Assembly (NCBI RefSeq): GCF_001552535.1
Contig: NZ_BCRJ01000004.1
Location: 124,001-188,000, forward strand
Direction of reading: 5' to 3'
Origin: Nocardioides jensenii JCM 1364 = NBRC 14755
GTDB lineage: Bacteria; Actinomycetota; Actinomycetes; Propionibacteriales; Nocardioidaceae
Length of the DNA: 64,000 nucleotides
Each line of letters opens with the position of its first letter. Within the stretch, counting starts at the first letter, position 1. The notes under the pieces were generated by a model. It saw only the letters and a list, made by a program, of their open reading frames with translations, was not told the origin of the DNA and made no database searches. Both the position numbers and the translations under genes were made by a program. Shown here piece after piece: positions 41,692-53,488 of this stretch.

Positions 41692-43590
41692 TCAGGCCAG
41701 TGACTCCAGCCAGGCATCGTGGAGGTCGGAGAACCGACCGTCCCCGCTGGCGACCAGCTGCTCCGGCGTGCCGTCCTCGACGACCTCGCCGTGCTCCATC
41801 ACCAGCACCCGGTCCGCGATCTCCACGGTCGAGAGCCGGTGGGCGATGATGATCGCGGTGCGGTCCTTGAGGATCGTCTTCAGGGCTCGTTGCACCAGCC
41901 GTTCGGACGGGATGTCGAGCGACGAGGTGGCCTCGTCGAGGATCAGCACCGCCGGGTCGGCCAGGAACGCGCGGGCGAAGGCGACCAGTTGCCGCTGACC
42001 GGCGGAGAGCCGGCCGCCACGGTTGGCCACGTCGGTGTCGTACCCCTGCGGCAGCGCGGCGATGAAGTCGTGGGCCCCGATCGCCGTGGTCGCGGCGACC
42101 ACCTCGTCCATGCTCGCTCCAGGTCTGCCGAACCGGATGTTGTCGGCGACGGTGCCGCTGAAGAGGTAGTTCTCCTGCGTCACCATCACCACGGCCCGGC
42201 GCAACGTGTCGTCGTCGAGGTCGCGCAGGTCGACGCCGTCGAGGCGCACCGCCCCCTCGACCGGGTCGTAGAACCGCGAGACCAGCTTGGCCAGCGTGGT
42301 CTTGCCGGCCCCGGTCGTGCCGACCAGGGCGACGGTCTGTCCCGCGGGGACGTCCAGGTCGAGCCCCGGCAGCACGGCCACCCCGTCGACGTACTCGAAC
42401 CGGACCCGGTCGAAGGTGAGCTCGCCGTGGGCCTGGTCGAGCGGAACCGGGCTGGCGGGCTCGGCGACCGTGGGCTGCTCCTCGAGCACTCCGGAGAGCT
42501 TCTCCAGGGCGGCCGAGGCGGACTGGAAGGTGTTGTAGAACTGCGAGATCTCCTGCATCGGCTCGAAGAACTGGCGCAGGTAGAGCAGGAACGCGGCCAG
42601 CACCCCGACCGTGACCTCGCCGTGGAAGGCCAGGTAGGCGCCGTAGAGCAGGGTCACGCCGATCGTCACGTTGCCGATCAGCTTGATGCCCGGCATGAAC
42701 CAGGCGACCAGCCGAAAGGCACGCAGGTTGGCGCGACGGTACTGGTGGTTGACGTCGTCGAAGATCTCCTGGTTGCGGGCCTCGCGGCGGAACGCCTGCA
42801 CCGCGCGGATGCCGCCCATCGACTCCACGAAGTGAACGATGACCAGGGCCACCTTCTCGCGGGTCACCCGGTAGGTCTTCGCCGACTCCTTGCGGAACCA
42901 GTTCGTCAGTAGCATCAGGAACGGGAAGCAGAGCAGGGCCACCAGGCCGAGCTTCACGTCGAGCACCAGCAGCAGCACCGACGTGCCGAGCAGGGTCAGG
43001 AACGCGGTGACCAGGCCGTCGAAGCCGGTCTCGAGCATCTCGTAGATCGCGTCGACGTCGGAGGTCTGCCGCGAGATCACCCGGCCGGAGGTGTAGTCGT
43101 CGTGGAAGGCCGGGCTGAGCTTCTGGAAGTGGCCGAAGACCCGGCGGCGCAGCTCGAACAGGATGTCCTGGCCGATGCGTCCCGACACCACCAGGAAGAT
43201 CTGGCGGGTGATCGCCTGGGTGACCGTCGCGAACAGCACGATGCCGACGATCAGATAGAGGGTGCCGGTCGACCCGGTCTCCCGGATCGGCGGGATGCCC
43301 TTGTCGATGCCCTCCTTGACCAGGAACGGGATGGAGAGGCGGGCCGCGTTCTCGACCAGGACGATGCCGACCACGATCCACAGCCACCTGCGGTGCGGGC
43401 GCAGCAGCTGGCCGAGCAGCCTGCGCGAGCGGTCGCGCAGCTTGATGCTGACCGCCTCGGTGATCTCGTCGGAGCGACCGTCGGCCGCGACGCCGCGCCA
43501 GTCGAGCTGGGTGGCTCGCTCGAACGGCTCCTCCTCGGTGCCGGGGTCCCGTGGGTCGGGCGTCGAGGTGTGCACAGGGGTGCTCGTCAT
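41692..43590 (-). CDS. ABC exporter half-transporter, catalytic subunit
   Basis: 632 residues: six membrane helices (about 70-330) fused to a nucleotide-binding domain. Walker A is GTTGAGKTT, Walker B is LILDEATSSLD with the catalytic glutamate, and the H-loop is IIAHRLST. Its signature is LSAGQRQ rather than LSGGQ. The start overlaps the stop of the partner gene by one base. The paired subunit at 43590 has a changed Walker B, so the two should form a heterodimeric exporter of the TM287/288 type. Substrate unknown (drug or lipid). Confidence 0.92.
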   Translation of the reverse strand: MTSTPVHTSTPDPRDPGTEEEPFERATQLDWRGVAADGRSDEITEAVSIKLRDRSRRLLGQLLRPHRRWLWIVVGIVLVENAARLSIPFLVKEGIDKGIPPIRETGSTGTLYLIVGIVLFATVTQAITRQIFLVVSGRIGQDILFELRRRVFGHFQKLSPAFHDDYTSGRVISRQTSDVDAIYEMLETGFDGLVTAFLTLLGTSVLLLVLDVKLGLVALLCFPFLMLLTNWFRKESAKTYRVTREKVALVIVHFVESMGGIRAVQAFRREARNQEIFDDVNHQYRRANLRAFRLVAWFMPGIKLIGNVTIGVTLLYGAYLAFHGEVTVGVLAAFLLYLRQFFEPMQEISQFYNTFQSASAALEKLSGVLEEQPTVAEPASPVPLDQAHGELTFDRVRFEYVDGVAVLPGLDLDVPAGQTVALVGTTGAGKTTLAKLVSRFYDPVEGAVRLDGVDLRDLDDDTLRRAVVMVTQENYLFSGTVADNIRFGRPGASMDEVVAATTAIGAHDFIAALPQGYDTDVANRGGRLSAGQRQLVAFARAFLADPAVLILDEATSSLDIPSERLVQRALKTILKDRTAIIIAHRLSTVEIADRVLVMEHGEVVEDGTPEQLVASGDGRFSDLHDAWLESLA

Positions 43591-45383
43591 CAGCGCACCC
43601 CTTCGAGGGCGTCGCTGTCGGAGACGTCGGCAGCCAGGAGCTGGCGGTACGCCGGCACGGTGGCCATCAGCTCGCTGTGTTTCCCGACATGGGTGATGGT
43701 GCCGTCCTGGAGCAGGGCGACCTTGTCGGCGAGCATGACCGTGGACGCCCGGTGGGCCACCACGATGCCCGTCGCGTCGGAGAGCACGTGCTTCAACGCC
43801 GCCTCGACGAGCTTCTCGGTGTGCACGTCGAGAGCGGAGAGGGTGTCGTCGAGCACGAGGATCTTGGGCCTGGCCACGACCGCACGGGCCAGCGCGAGGC
43901 GTTGACGCTGCCCGCCGGAGAGCGACATGCCCTGTTCGCCGATGCGGGTGTCGAGCCCCCAGGGCAGGTCGTGCACGAAGCCGGCCTGGGCCACCCGGAC
44001 CGCCTGATCGACCTCGTCGTCGGTGGCGTCGCTGCGGCCGAGGGTCAGGTTCTCCCGGGCACTCATCGAGAAGAGCGTGGGCTCCTCGAAGGCAGTCGCG
44101 ACGATCGTGCGCAACGACGGCAGGGTCAGGTCCCGCACGTCGACTCCGTCAACGGTCACCCGGCCGCCGCTGACGTCGTACAGGCGCGGGACCAGGGCAG
44201 TGATCGTGGTCTTGCCCGACCCCGTGGCACCGACGATCGCGACCGTCTCGCCCGGCGCGACCTCGAGGTTCACGTCACGCAGCACCAGCTCGTCGTCGGG
44301 CTGGTCGGGGAATCGGAAGTCGACGTGCTCGAAGCGCAGGTGCCCGCGGGGCTCGGCGATGGACCGGGTGCCGGAGACGATCGCCGGCTCGGTGTCGAAG
44401 ATCTCGAGCACCCGGGCCGAGGCCGTCATCGCCTCCTGGGCCATCGCCAGGATCACGCCCAGGGAGGCGATCGGCCAGACCAGCGACAACATCAGGATGA
44501 TGAAGGCGACGAGGGTGCCGGGGCTCAGGTCACCGCGTCCCACGCCGAGCGCACCGAGCAGCAGCACCAGGGTGACCGCAAGGTTCGGGATGACCTCGAG
44601 GAACGTCCAGAAGCGGGCCGAGAGACGCACCTTGTCCATCGAGGTCTCATACAGCCTGCGGGCGGCGTCGTCGTACTGGTCGGACACGTGACGACTGCGG
44701 CCGAAGGACTTGATCACCCGGATGCCGAGCGCACCCTCCTCGGCCAGGGTGGCCAGGTCGCCCTGCTCGTCCTGGACTCGGCGGGAGACCACGACGTAGG
44801 CCTTCTCGAAGCGCATCGAGAGATAGATGATCGGCACGGCGGCGGCGGCCACGACCAGACCCAGCGGCCAGTACATGTGCAGCAGCACCCCGGTCACCAC
44901 CACCAGTTGGGTGATGTTGATCAGCAGGAACAGCAGGCCGAAGCCGCTGAACCGACGGATGCTCGACAGGTCGGTGGTGACGCGGGAGAGCAGCTGCCCG
45001 GACTGCCAGCGACTGTGGAAGGCCATCGGCAGCTGCTGGAGGTGCTCGTAGAGGTCGTGGCGGATGTCGGTCTCGACACCGAGGACTGCGTTGGACTGGA
45101 TCCAGCGGCGCCAGAAGATCAACGCTGCCTCGAGGATGCCGAGGCCGAGCGCGAGCAGCCCCAGCGGCAGCACCGGGTCGATCTCGCCGTCGGTGATCGG
45201 GCCGTCGATGATCGCCTTGGTGACCAGCGGGATCGCGATGCTCAACCCGACGCCGGCCAACGAGGTGCCAAGCATGACCGACAGCGCTGGGATGTGACGT
45301 TTCAGGTAGCCGCGTAGCCGCCACAGGGAGTGGATTCCGGCAGGTGGGTGGTTCGACGGCAGGGTGCTGGCGGTGGACGTCAT
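43590..45383 (-). CDS. ABC exporter half-transporter, degenerate-site subunit
   Basis: 597 residues: six membrane helices (about 30-310) and an ABC domain with Walker A GATGSGKTT, a canonical LSGGQRQ signature and H-loop VVAHRAST. Its Walker B is LVLDDTLSALD, with aspartate replacing the catalytic glutamate. In heterodimeric exporters this change marks the non-hydrolysing site, made by this Walker pair and the partner's signature, here the altered LSAGQ. Upstream gene of the pair. Confidence 0.92.
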   Translation of the reverse strand: MTSTASTLPSNHPPAGIHSLWRLRGYLKRHIPALSVMLGTSLAGVGLSIAIPLVTKAIIDGPITDGEIDPVLPLGLLALGLGILEAALIFWRRWIQSNAVLGVETDIRHDLYEHLQQLPMAFHSRWQSGQLLSRVTTDLSSIRRFSGFGLLFLLINITQLVVVTGVLLHMYWPLGLVVAAAAVPIIYLSMRFEKAYVVVSRRVQDEQGDLATLAEEGALGIRVIKSFGRSRHVSDQYDDAARRLYETSMDKVRLSARFWTFLEVIPNLAVTLVLLLGALGVGRGDLSPGTLVAFIILMLSLVWPIASLGVILAMAQEAMTASARVLEIFDTEPAIVSGTRSIAEPRGHLRFEHVDFRFPDQPDDELVLRDVNLEVAPGETVAIVGATGSGKTTITALVPRLYDVSGGRVTVDGVDVRDLTLPSLRTIVATAFEEPTLFSMSARENLTLGRSDATDDEVDQAVRVAQAGFVHDLPWGLDTRIGEQGMSLSGGQRQRLALARAVVARPKILVLDDTLSALDVHTEKLVEAALKHVLSDATGIVVAHRASTVMLADKVALLQDGTITHVGKHSELMATVPAYRQLLAADVSDSDALEGVR

Positions 45384-45501
45384 CGGGTGGCGGCGGATCC
45401 CCTCGTGTTGTTTGTAAGAGCCAGATTAGCCCGTGCCTCTGACCGCCAGCGAGTGATTTACCTCCGCTGGTCGGAGCCGCCGGCCGACCCGCGAGGAGCT
45501 C

Positions 45502-48149
<2,648 letters not shown>

Positions 48150-48183
48150 CACCCGGCCCGCCGGCCCGGTCGTGGCGTGGGCC

Positions 48184-48795
48184 TCAGTGGCCGGGCGGGG
48201 GCTCGAGCCCGCAGTCGCGCAGCTCCAGGTGGGCCAGGGCACGGATCACCGCCGGGTCTCCCTGACGCCACGCCCCCGCCGGGTCGTCACTGATCTGTGC
48301 CAGTCGGTGCAACGGCTGGTTGGCCAGGGCCCGCATCGCGAAGAGGTCGATGTCGTGCGTGGAGTCGACGAACCGACGCCCGGCCGTCGCGTTGCGGATG
48401 AACCGCAGCCTGGGCGGCAGGTAGAACGCGGCGAGCAGGACACCGGGGCCGAGTGCCAGGGAGAGACCGAGCTTCCAGGCCAGCACTCTCAGCGAGTGCT
48501 CGGTGCGGTCACCGGCATCGGCCAGGTTCTGGGCCGACTCCTCGGCCTTGAGGAACGGCGACGACGCTGCCTGGCCGAGCAACGGGATGCCACCCAGGGA
48601 GTCGGCTGCCTCCCCCATGTTGTCGGCCAGCGAGGTGGCCGCCTGCTGGGTGCGCTCGGTGGGCTCGGTCAGCTCCATCGTGGACTGGAACGTGCTGATC
48701 CCCTGCCAGATCCAGAACCCGATCCAGACGATGAAGACGACGTCGGCGGCGATCTGCCGGGTCCTTCGCTGCTGGTGGTCGGCGTACATCTTCAT
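48184..48795 (-). CDS. Membrane protein of unknown function
   Basis: About 203 residues with one helix near 15-38 (VVFIVWIGFWIWQGISTF), a mainly helical soluble stretch, a second helix pair (ALGPGVLLAAFYLPP) and a histidine-rich region (THDIDLFAMRALANQPLHRL). Start uncertain: ATG 48795 is taken, with 48813 and 48789 also in frame. Family not recognised. It is divergent from the YiaAB-like gene. Confidence 0.6.
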   Translation of the reverse strand: MKMYADHQQRRTRQIAADVVFIVWIGFWIWQGISTFQSTMELTEPTERTQQAATSLADNMGEAADSLGGIPLLGQAASSPFLKAEESAQNLADAGDRTEHSLRVLAWKLGLSLALGPGVLLAAFYLPPRLRFIRNATAGRRFVDSTHDIDLFAMRALANQPLHRLAQISDDPAGAWRQGDPAVIRALAHLELRDCGLEPPPGH

Positions 48796-48887
48796 GGACG
48801 TATCCGACCACATGGGTGCGGGTACTCAGGGCAACTCGGGTAGCCGGGCGGGTACGCCGGCCCGTCGCGCTGGGCAGAGTTGTCGTC

Positions 48888-49175
48888 ATGAGCAACGAAC
48901 TCCCCTCCAAGTCCACCAACGCCTTCTTCCTCCAGGCCGGCATCTCCTTCGGCATCGCCTTGATCACGATGATCCTGGCGGTCTGCTACCTGCCGGTCGA
49001 TCCCTGGATCCGGGCCTTCCTGGCGCTCGGCACCCTGTTCCTGACCACGTCGTCGTTCACCCTCGCCAAGTGCGTGCGTGACGCCCAGGAGAACCAGGCG
49101 GTCTACGCCCGTCTCGACCAGGCTCGGGTCGACAAGATCCTCGCCGAGCACGACCCGTTCCGGCCCGCCGTCTGA
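48888..49175 (+). CDS. YiaA/YiaB-like small membrane protein
   Basis: 95 residues with two helices (FFLQAGISFGIALITMILAV and WIRAFLALGTLFLTTSSFTL) followed by CVRDAQE, the pattern of the YiaAB two-helix domain, then a charged cytoplasmic tail. ATG 48888 begins the homologous part. Function of the family is unknown; a terminator hairpin follows 50 bases later. Confidence 0.72.
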   Translation: MSNELPSKSTNAFFLQAGISFGIALITMILAVCYLPVDPWIRAFLALGTLFLTTSSFTLAKCVRDAQENQAVYARLDQARVDKILAEHDPFRPAV

Positions 49176-49224
49176 GCCGCGGACTCCCACGATCTGTCCC
49201 GGTGCGGGGGTCCGGGACAGGAAA

Positions 49225-49254
49225 ACGCCCCGACCACGTGAGTGGTCGGGGCGT
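49225..49254. terminator. Hairpin terminator
   Basis: ACGCCCCGACCAC pairs exactly with GTGGTCGGGGCGT around GTGA, preceded by AAAA. It lies between the YiaAB-like gene (plus) and the acyl-CoA dehydrogenase gene (minus) and can serve both. Confidence 0.82.
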
Positions 49255-49292
49255 CTCCATGTCCCTGTCAGAGACAGGCACTGTTCACCGGG

Positions 49293-50504
49293 TCACTTCA
49301 GCTCGGCGCTCGAGAGACCCAGGAGGCGGCGGGCGACGATCAGCTGCTGGATCTGCTGCGTGCCCTCGAAGATGTCGAGGATCTTGGAGTCGCGCGACCA
49401 CTTCTCGAGCAGCTCGGTCTCGCTGTAGCCCACGCCGGCAGCCAGCTCGACGCAGCTGAGCGTGATGTCCGAACCCACGCGGCCGGCCTTCGCCTTGGCC
49501 ATCGAGGCCTCCAGCGAGTTGGGCAGCTGGTTGTCGGCCATCCAGGCGGCCTGCATGGTGAGCAGCTGTGCGCCCTCCCAGTCGGCCTCCATCTGCAGGA
49601 ACTTCGCGGCGGCGGCGGACTGGAGCTGGGCGGGGCGGTCGTAGTCGATCTCGACGCCGGCCTCCTCGAGCAGCCCACGGGTGAGGTCGAGTGAGGCGCG
49701 GGCACAGCCCACGGCCATCGCGGCGACCAGCGGGCGCGTGTTGTCGAAGGTCGCCATGGCACCGGCGAACCCCTGCTTGACGTCCACCTCGGGCGAACCG
49801 AGGAGGTTGGCGGCCGGCACCCGGCAGTCGGTGAAGGTGATCACCGCGGTGTCGGAGGCCCGGATGCCGAGCTTGTGCTCGAGGCGCTCGACGTTCATGC
49901 CGGGCGTGCCCTTGGTGACCACGAACGACTTGATCGCAGCGCGGCCGAGGGACTTGTCCAGCGTTGCCCAGACGACCACGCTGTCGGCGCGCTCACCCGA
50001 GGTGACGAAGATCTTCTCGCCGTTGAGGACGTACTCGTCGCCGTCCTTGCGGGCGGTCGTCGAGAGGTTGGCGGAGTCGGAGCCCATGCCGGGCTCGGTG
50101 ATCGCCATCGCCGCCCAGGTGCCTTCGAAGCGCTTGAGCTGCTCGTCGTTGGCGACCGAGGCGATGGCCGAGTTGCCGAGGCCCTGGCGGGGCATCGACA
50201 AGAGCAGGCCGGTGTCGCCCCAGCACATCTCGGCGACGGAGAGGACGGACGCGAGGTTCGCCCCGTTCTTCACGGTCTTGTTGGTGTCGGCCTCCTCACG
50301 GCGTACGCCGGTGGCGCCGGCACCCTCGGAGGCGCCGGACTCGGAGAGCCCGTCGATCATCGCGGCCAGCATGTCGAGTTCCTTGGGGTACTCGTGCTCG
50401 CCGAGGTCGTACTTGCGGGAGATGGGGCGCAGCATGTTCATCGCGACCTGGTGGGCCTGGTCGATGAGGGCGCGGTGCTTCTTGGGGGTTTCGAGATTGA
50501 TCAT
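49293..50504 (-). CDS. Acyl-CoA dehydrogenase
   Basis: 403 residues of the FAD-dependent acyl-CoA dehydrogenase family: FAD region MAITEPGMGSDSANLSTTA, a central VTKGTPGMNVERL sheet and the C-terminal IFEGTQQIQ that carries the catalytic glutamate. It should oxidise an acyl-CoA to the enoyl-CoA, passing electrons to ETF. Cotranscribed with a second dehydrogenase 30 bases upstream; such pairs in actinobacteria can assemble as heteromers. Substrate unknown. Confidence 0.92.
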   Translation of the reverse strand: MINLETPKKHRALIDQAHQVAMNMLRPISRKYDLGEHEYPKELDMLAAMIDGLSESGASEGAGATGVRREEADTNKTVKNGANLASVLSVAEMCWGDTGLLLSMPRQGLGNSAIASVANDEQLKRFEGTWAAMAITEPGMGSDSANLSTTARKDGDEYVLNGEKIFVTSGERADSVVVWATLDKSLGRAAIKSFVVTKGTPGMNVERLEHKLGIRASDTAVITFTDCRVPAANLLGSPEVDVKQGFAGAMATFDNTRPLVAAMAVGCARASLDLTRGLLEEAGVEIDYDRPAQLQSAAAAKFLQMEADWEGAQLLTMQAAWMADNQLPNSLEASMAKAKAGRVGSDITLSCVELAAGVGYSETELLEKWSRDSKILDIFEGTQQIQQLIVARRLLGLSSAELK

Positions 50505-50534
50505 GGTCGTGTGTGTCCAGTCGTGAGCCGAGGC

Positions 50535-51911
50535 TCAGACCAGCACGCCTCCTTCCACGAGGCCGATTGCCCGCAAGTCGCGGTACCAACGCTCCACCGG
50601 GTGCTCCTTGACGAAGCCGTGGCCGCCGAGCAGCTGGACGCCGTCGAGACCGATCTGCATGCCCTTGTCGCCGCAGGCCTTGCGGGCCAGGGCGACCTCA
50701 CGGGAGAAGTCCTTGCCCTGGGCGGCACGCGAGGCGGCCTTGTAGGTCAGCAGCCGCATGGACTGCAGCTCGATCGCGATGTTGGCGACCATGAACGCCA
50801 CGCTCTGGCGGTGGCTGATCGGCTCACCGAAGGCCTGACGCTCGTTGACGTACGTCGTGACGTAGTCGAGCACGGCCTGAGCGGTGCCGACGGCGAGCGC
50901 GCACCAGGCCAGCCGGGAGAGTCGCACGGCCTCGAGGTACGTCGACCCGTCGGTCTCACCGAGGATCGCCTCGGCCGGGACCGTGACGTCCTCGAGGGTG
51001 ATCTTGGCCAGGCTGGCGGCACGGACGCCCATGGCCGGGTCGCCCTCGACGAGCAGGCCCTGGGCCTTGGACTCGACCAGGAACAGCACGTTCTTGCCGT
51101 CGAGGTCGGCGCCGATGATGAACAGCTCGGCCTGCGCACCGCGCGGCACCAGGGTCTTCACACCGTTGAGCACGTAGCCGCCGTCGGTCTTGGTGGCCAA
51201 CGTCCCGGGCTTGAGCACGTCGAAGAGCACCTTCGACTCGTTGAGGGCCAGAGCCGCGGCGGGAACGTCGTCGCCGGTGAACTCGGGGAGGTAGGTCGAC
51301 TGCTGCTCGTCGGTGCCCCACAGGGAGAGTGCGGTGGCGACCGCGCCGGGCGCGAGCGCGGCCACAGCCAGACCCATGTCGCCCTTGGCGAGAGCCTCGG
51401 CGACCAGGGTGCCGGCCATCGCCGAACGCTCCTCGGAGATGCCGCCGAGCTTCTCGGGGACCCCGAGGATGGGCAGGCCGATCTCGAGGGAGGACTTGAG
51501 CAGGTCATCGGGGGCGAGGCAGGTCTCGTTGGCCTCGGCAGCCGCGGGGCGAAGCGCCTCGGCGGCGAACTCGGAGACCACGTCGACGAGCATCTGCTCG
51601 TCCTCGGTGGGCGTCAGGTCGAAGACTCCGGTGGGGTTCGCCGTGGGCACGCGGACGCCGTCGGCGCCCTTCTTGCCCTTCTTCGCGAAGGCGCGACCTG
51701 CCTGACCGGCCACCTTGAATCCACTGCGGGTCACGGTGAAGACGGTCTGCTCGGTCTGCTTGCGCAGGCCCATCCGGTCGATGAGCTCACTCTGGGCGAG
51801 CTTGTTCAGCGCGAGGACGGCGTAGCCGATCGGGTCTCGCGACTCGCGGTTGGACAGGCCGTGCTTGCCGCCCGGCGAGACCGCGTTCTTGGTTGCTTTG
51901 ATCAGGGACAT
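50535..51911 (-). CDS. Acyl-CoA dehydrogenase, N-terminally extended
   Basis: 458 residues. About 80 extra residues (including AFAKKGKKGAD) precede the acyl-CoA dehydrogenase domain, and the protein ends VEGGVLV right after the position of the catalytic glutamate, so the usual C-terminal helix is short. FAD motifs include ALALNESKVLFDVL and GVKTLVPRG. ATG 51911 lies nine bases from a 17-bp palindrome. Partner of the downstream dehydrogenase; it may be the less active subunit of a heteromer, which is inference. Confidence 0.88.
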   Translation of the reverse strand: MSLIKATKNAVSPGGKHGLSNRESRDPIGYAVLALNKLAQSELIDRMGLRKQTEQTVFTVTRSGFKVAGQAGRAFAKKGKKGADGVRVPTANPTGVFDLTPTEDEQMLVDVVSEFAAEALRPAAAEANETCLAPDDLLKSSLEIGLPILGVPEKLGGISEERSAMAGTLVAEALAKGDMGLAVAALAPGAVATALSLWGTDEQQSTYLPEFTGDDVPAAALALNESKVLFDVLKPGTLATKTDGGYVLNGVKTLVPRGAQAELFIIGADLDGKNVLFLVESKAQGLLVEGDPAMGVRAASLAKITLEDVTVPAEAILGETDGSTYLEAVRLSRLAWCALAVGTAQAVLDYVTTYVNERQAFGEPISHRQSVAFMVANIAIELQSMRLLTYKAASRAAQGKDFSREVALARKACGDKGMQIGLDGVQLLGGHGFVKEHPVERWYRDLRAIGLVEGGVLV

Positions 51912-51919
51912 AAGGAAAA

Positions 51920-51936
51920 TGTAACTCGGAGTTACA
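51920..51936 (-). promoter_or_regulatory. 17-bp perfect palindrome, operator of the dehydrogenase operon
   Basis: TGTAACTCGGAGTTACA is a perfect inverted repeat with a single central base, lying 9-25 bases before the ATG of the first dehydrogenase gene. Size and form are those of TetR-family operators for lipid catabolism genes. No TetR gene is seen in the window, so the regulator is elsewhere. Confidence 0.7.
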
Positions 51937-52028
51937 CATGGCGCCACACTTACTTCCCGTGGCGCAGGTCACAGGCTCTCGCGCCGGTAGGCTGATCTCC
52001 TCAGCACAGCGTTCGTGGAGGGGTTTCG

Positions 52029-52847
52029 ATGGCCGAGTGGCGCCACCGTCAGAGGGCGGCCGAACTGGTCGGCGCTCTCATCGAGGGCGGCAACCGGCTG
52101 ATCCGGCGCCGGCCCGGCGACCTGGGCACCTTCCTGCTCGCCCTCGACGGCACCGAGGCAGGACACCTGCTGGCCAGCCCGGAAGGGCGGCGCGACGCAC
52201 TCGTCCATCTCGGCACGGCCTGGCAGGCAACCGTCACGGTGCTGGCTCGCCCCGACACGCTGCCCGAAGTGGTGGAGCACCGGACCAGGGTGCGCGTCCA
52301 TCCCGCTGCGCCGTGGCTCACCGCAGGTGTTGCCGCCGCCGGATCCGGCGCGGTGGTGGCCGGCTCCGCGCCGGTGGCACTCGAAGCGCTCGGTGCCGCA
52401 GCAGTCGCCGCGGTCACCGCACTCGGGGCCGGATGGCTGTGGCGTCCTCGACCCTCCAGGTCGGACCGACGGTTCGTGATCGGCGGTGCCGCGGCGCTCA
52501 CGGCACGAGCCCAGGCCCTCGTGTCCCGCCAGACGGGTCACGGATCGGAGCTGAGAGGCGCGCATCGCCTGCTCGCCCTGATCGAGGGCGGTAGCGAGGA
52601 GGTCGCACACGCCGAGCACGCCGCCGCCGAGGCCGGACTGATGGATGAGAGCCACCAGCTCGTCGTCGGCACCGCGATGCCACCGTCGCATCACGCACTG
52701 GTGGACGACGTGCTGCTCCAGCGCGCCGAGCTGGTCCGGTCGCTGCTCGGGCTCCAACAGCTCGTCGTGCGCGTCGACGAGGATGCCCGCCGGTCCCGAC
52801 GAGATGCCTACCGCCGGCTGCTGGACGACCCGCTCGACGACCTATGA
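52029..52847 (+). CDS. Protein of unknown function with two hydrophobic helices
   Basis: 272 residues. The N-terminal half is helical and charged; two adjacent hydrophobic segments at about 97-138 (LTAGVAAAGSGAVVAGSAPV and LGAAAVAAVTALGAGWLW) could form a membrane hairpin; the C-terminal half has alternating acidic and basic helices, with SHHALVDDVLLQRAELVR. I do not recognise the family. Its stop overlaps the peptide deformylase start as ATGA, so the two are probably cotranscribed. Confidence 0.65.
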   Translation: MAEWRHRQRAAELVGALIEGGNRLIRRRPGDLGTFLLALDGTEAGHLLASPEGRRDALVHLGTAWQATVTVLARPDTLPEVVEHRTRVRVHPAAPWLTAGVAAAGSGAVVAGSAPVALEALGAAAVAAVTALGAGWLWRPRPSRSDRRFVIGGAAALTARAQALVSRQTGHGSELRGAHRLLALIEGGSEEVAHAEHAAAEAGLMDESHQLVVGTAMPPSHHALVDDVLLQRAELVRSLLGLQQLVVRVDEDARRSRRDAYRRLLDDPLDDL

Positions 52848-53452
52848 TCTGGCCCATGTCGGCCACCGAACCCGCACCCCTCACTCCTCACGGACCACTG
52901 CCCGAAGGCGGCACCGTCCGACCGATGACGCGGTGGGGCACGCCGGTCATGCACTCCCCCCAGAAGAAGGTGACCACCTACGACGACGAGCTACGCGCGC
53001 TGGTCGCCGACATGGTGGCCACGATGTACGCCGCCGAGGGAGTCGGACTGGCCGCCTGTCAGATCGGCGTCGACCTGGCCGTCGTCGTCTTCGACTGCCC
53101 CGACGAGAGCGGTCGTCGTACGGTCGGGGTGGTCTGCAACCCCGAGGTGACGCTGCCCGAGGGCAAGGACCGCGTGCTCGACGTCGCCGACGAGGGATGC
53201 CTCTCGTTCCCCGGAGCATTCGTCGAGTGCGGGCGCCCCGACTTCGCCTCGGTCACCGGCACCGGCCTGGACGGCGAGCCCGTCACCTTCGAGGGCGACG
53301 GGTTGTTGGCCCGTTGCCTCCAGCACGAGACCGACCACACACACGGCACCGTCTTCGGTGACCGCATCAGCGACCGCAACCGCAAGAAGCTCACCAAGCA
53401 GCACGACAAGCTCGCCGAGGACTACCCGGAGAACTGGCCCGTGGAGGACTGA
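52844..53452 (+). CDS. def: Peptide deformylase
   Basis: Removes the N-formyl group from new proteins. 202 residues with all three family motifs: GVGLAACQIG near 65, EGCLSFPG near 121 with the metal-binding cysteine, and QHETDH near 163 with the two metal histidines and catalytic glutamate. TDHTHG replaces the more common DHLxG. The ATG in the ATGA overlap (52844) is used; an ATG at 52856 is nearly as plausible. Extra C-terminal KKLTKQHDKLAEDYPENW. Confidence 0.93.
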   Translation: MIWPMSATEPAPLTPHGPLPEGGTVRPMTRWGTPVMHSPQKKVTTYDDELRALVADMVATMYAAEGVGLAACQIGVDLAVVVFDCPDESGRRTVGVVCNPEVTLPEGKDRVLDVADEGCLSFPGAFVECGRPDFASVTGTGLDGEPVTFEGDGLLARCLQHETDHTHGTVFGDRISDRNRKKLTKQHDKLAEDYPENWPVED

Positions 53453-53488
53453 GCCGGATCCAGGCTGAGGTGCACCCGGGCGCGCTCG

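Noticed and set aside
43551-45317. A 588-codon plus-strand open frame opposite the ABC exporter subunit
   Set aside because: Antisense shadow: the minus strand encodes complete Walker and signature motifs.
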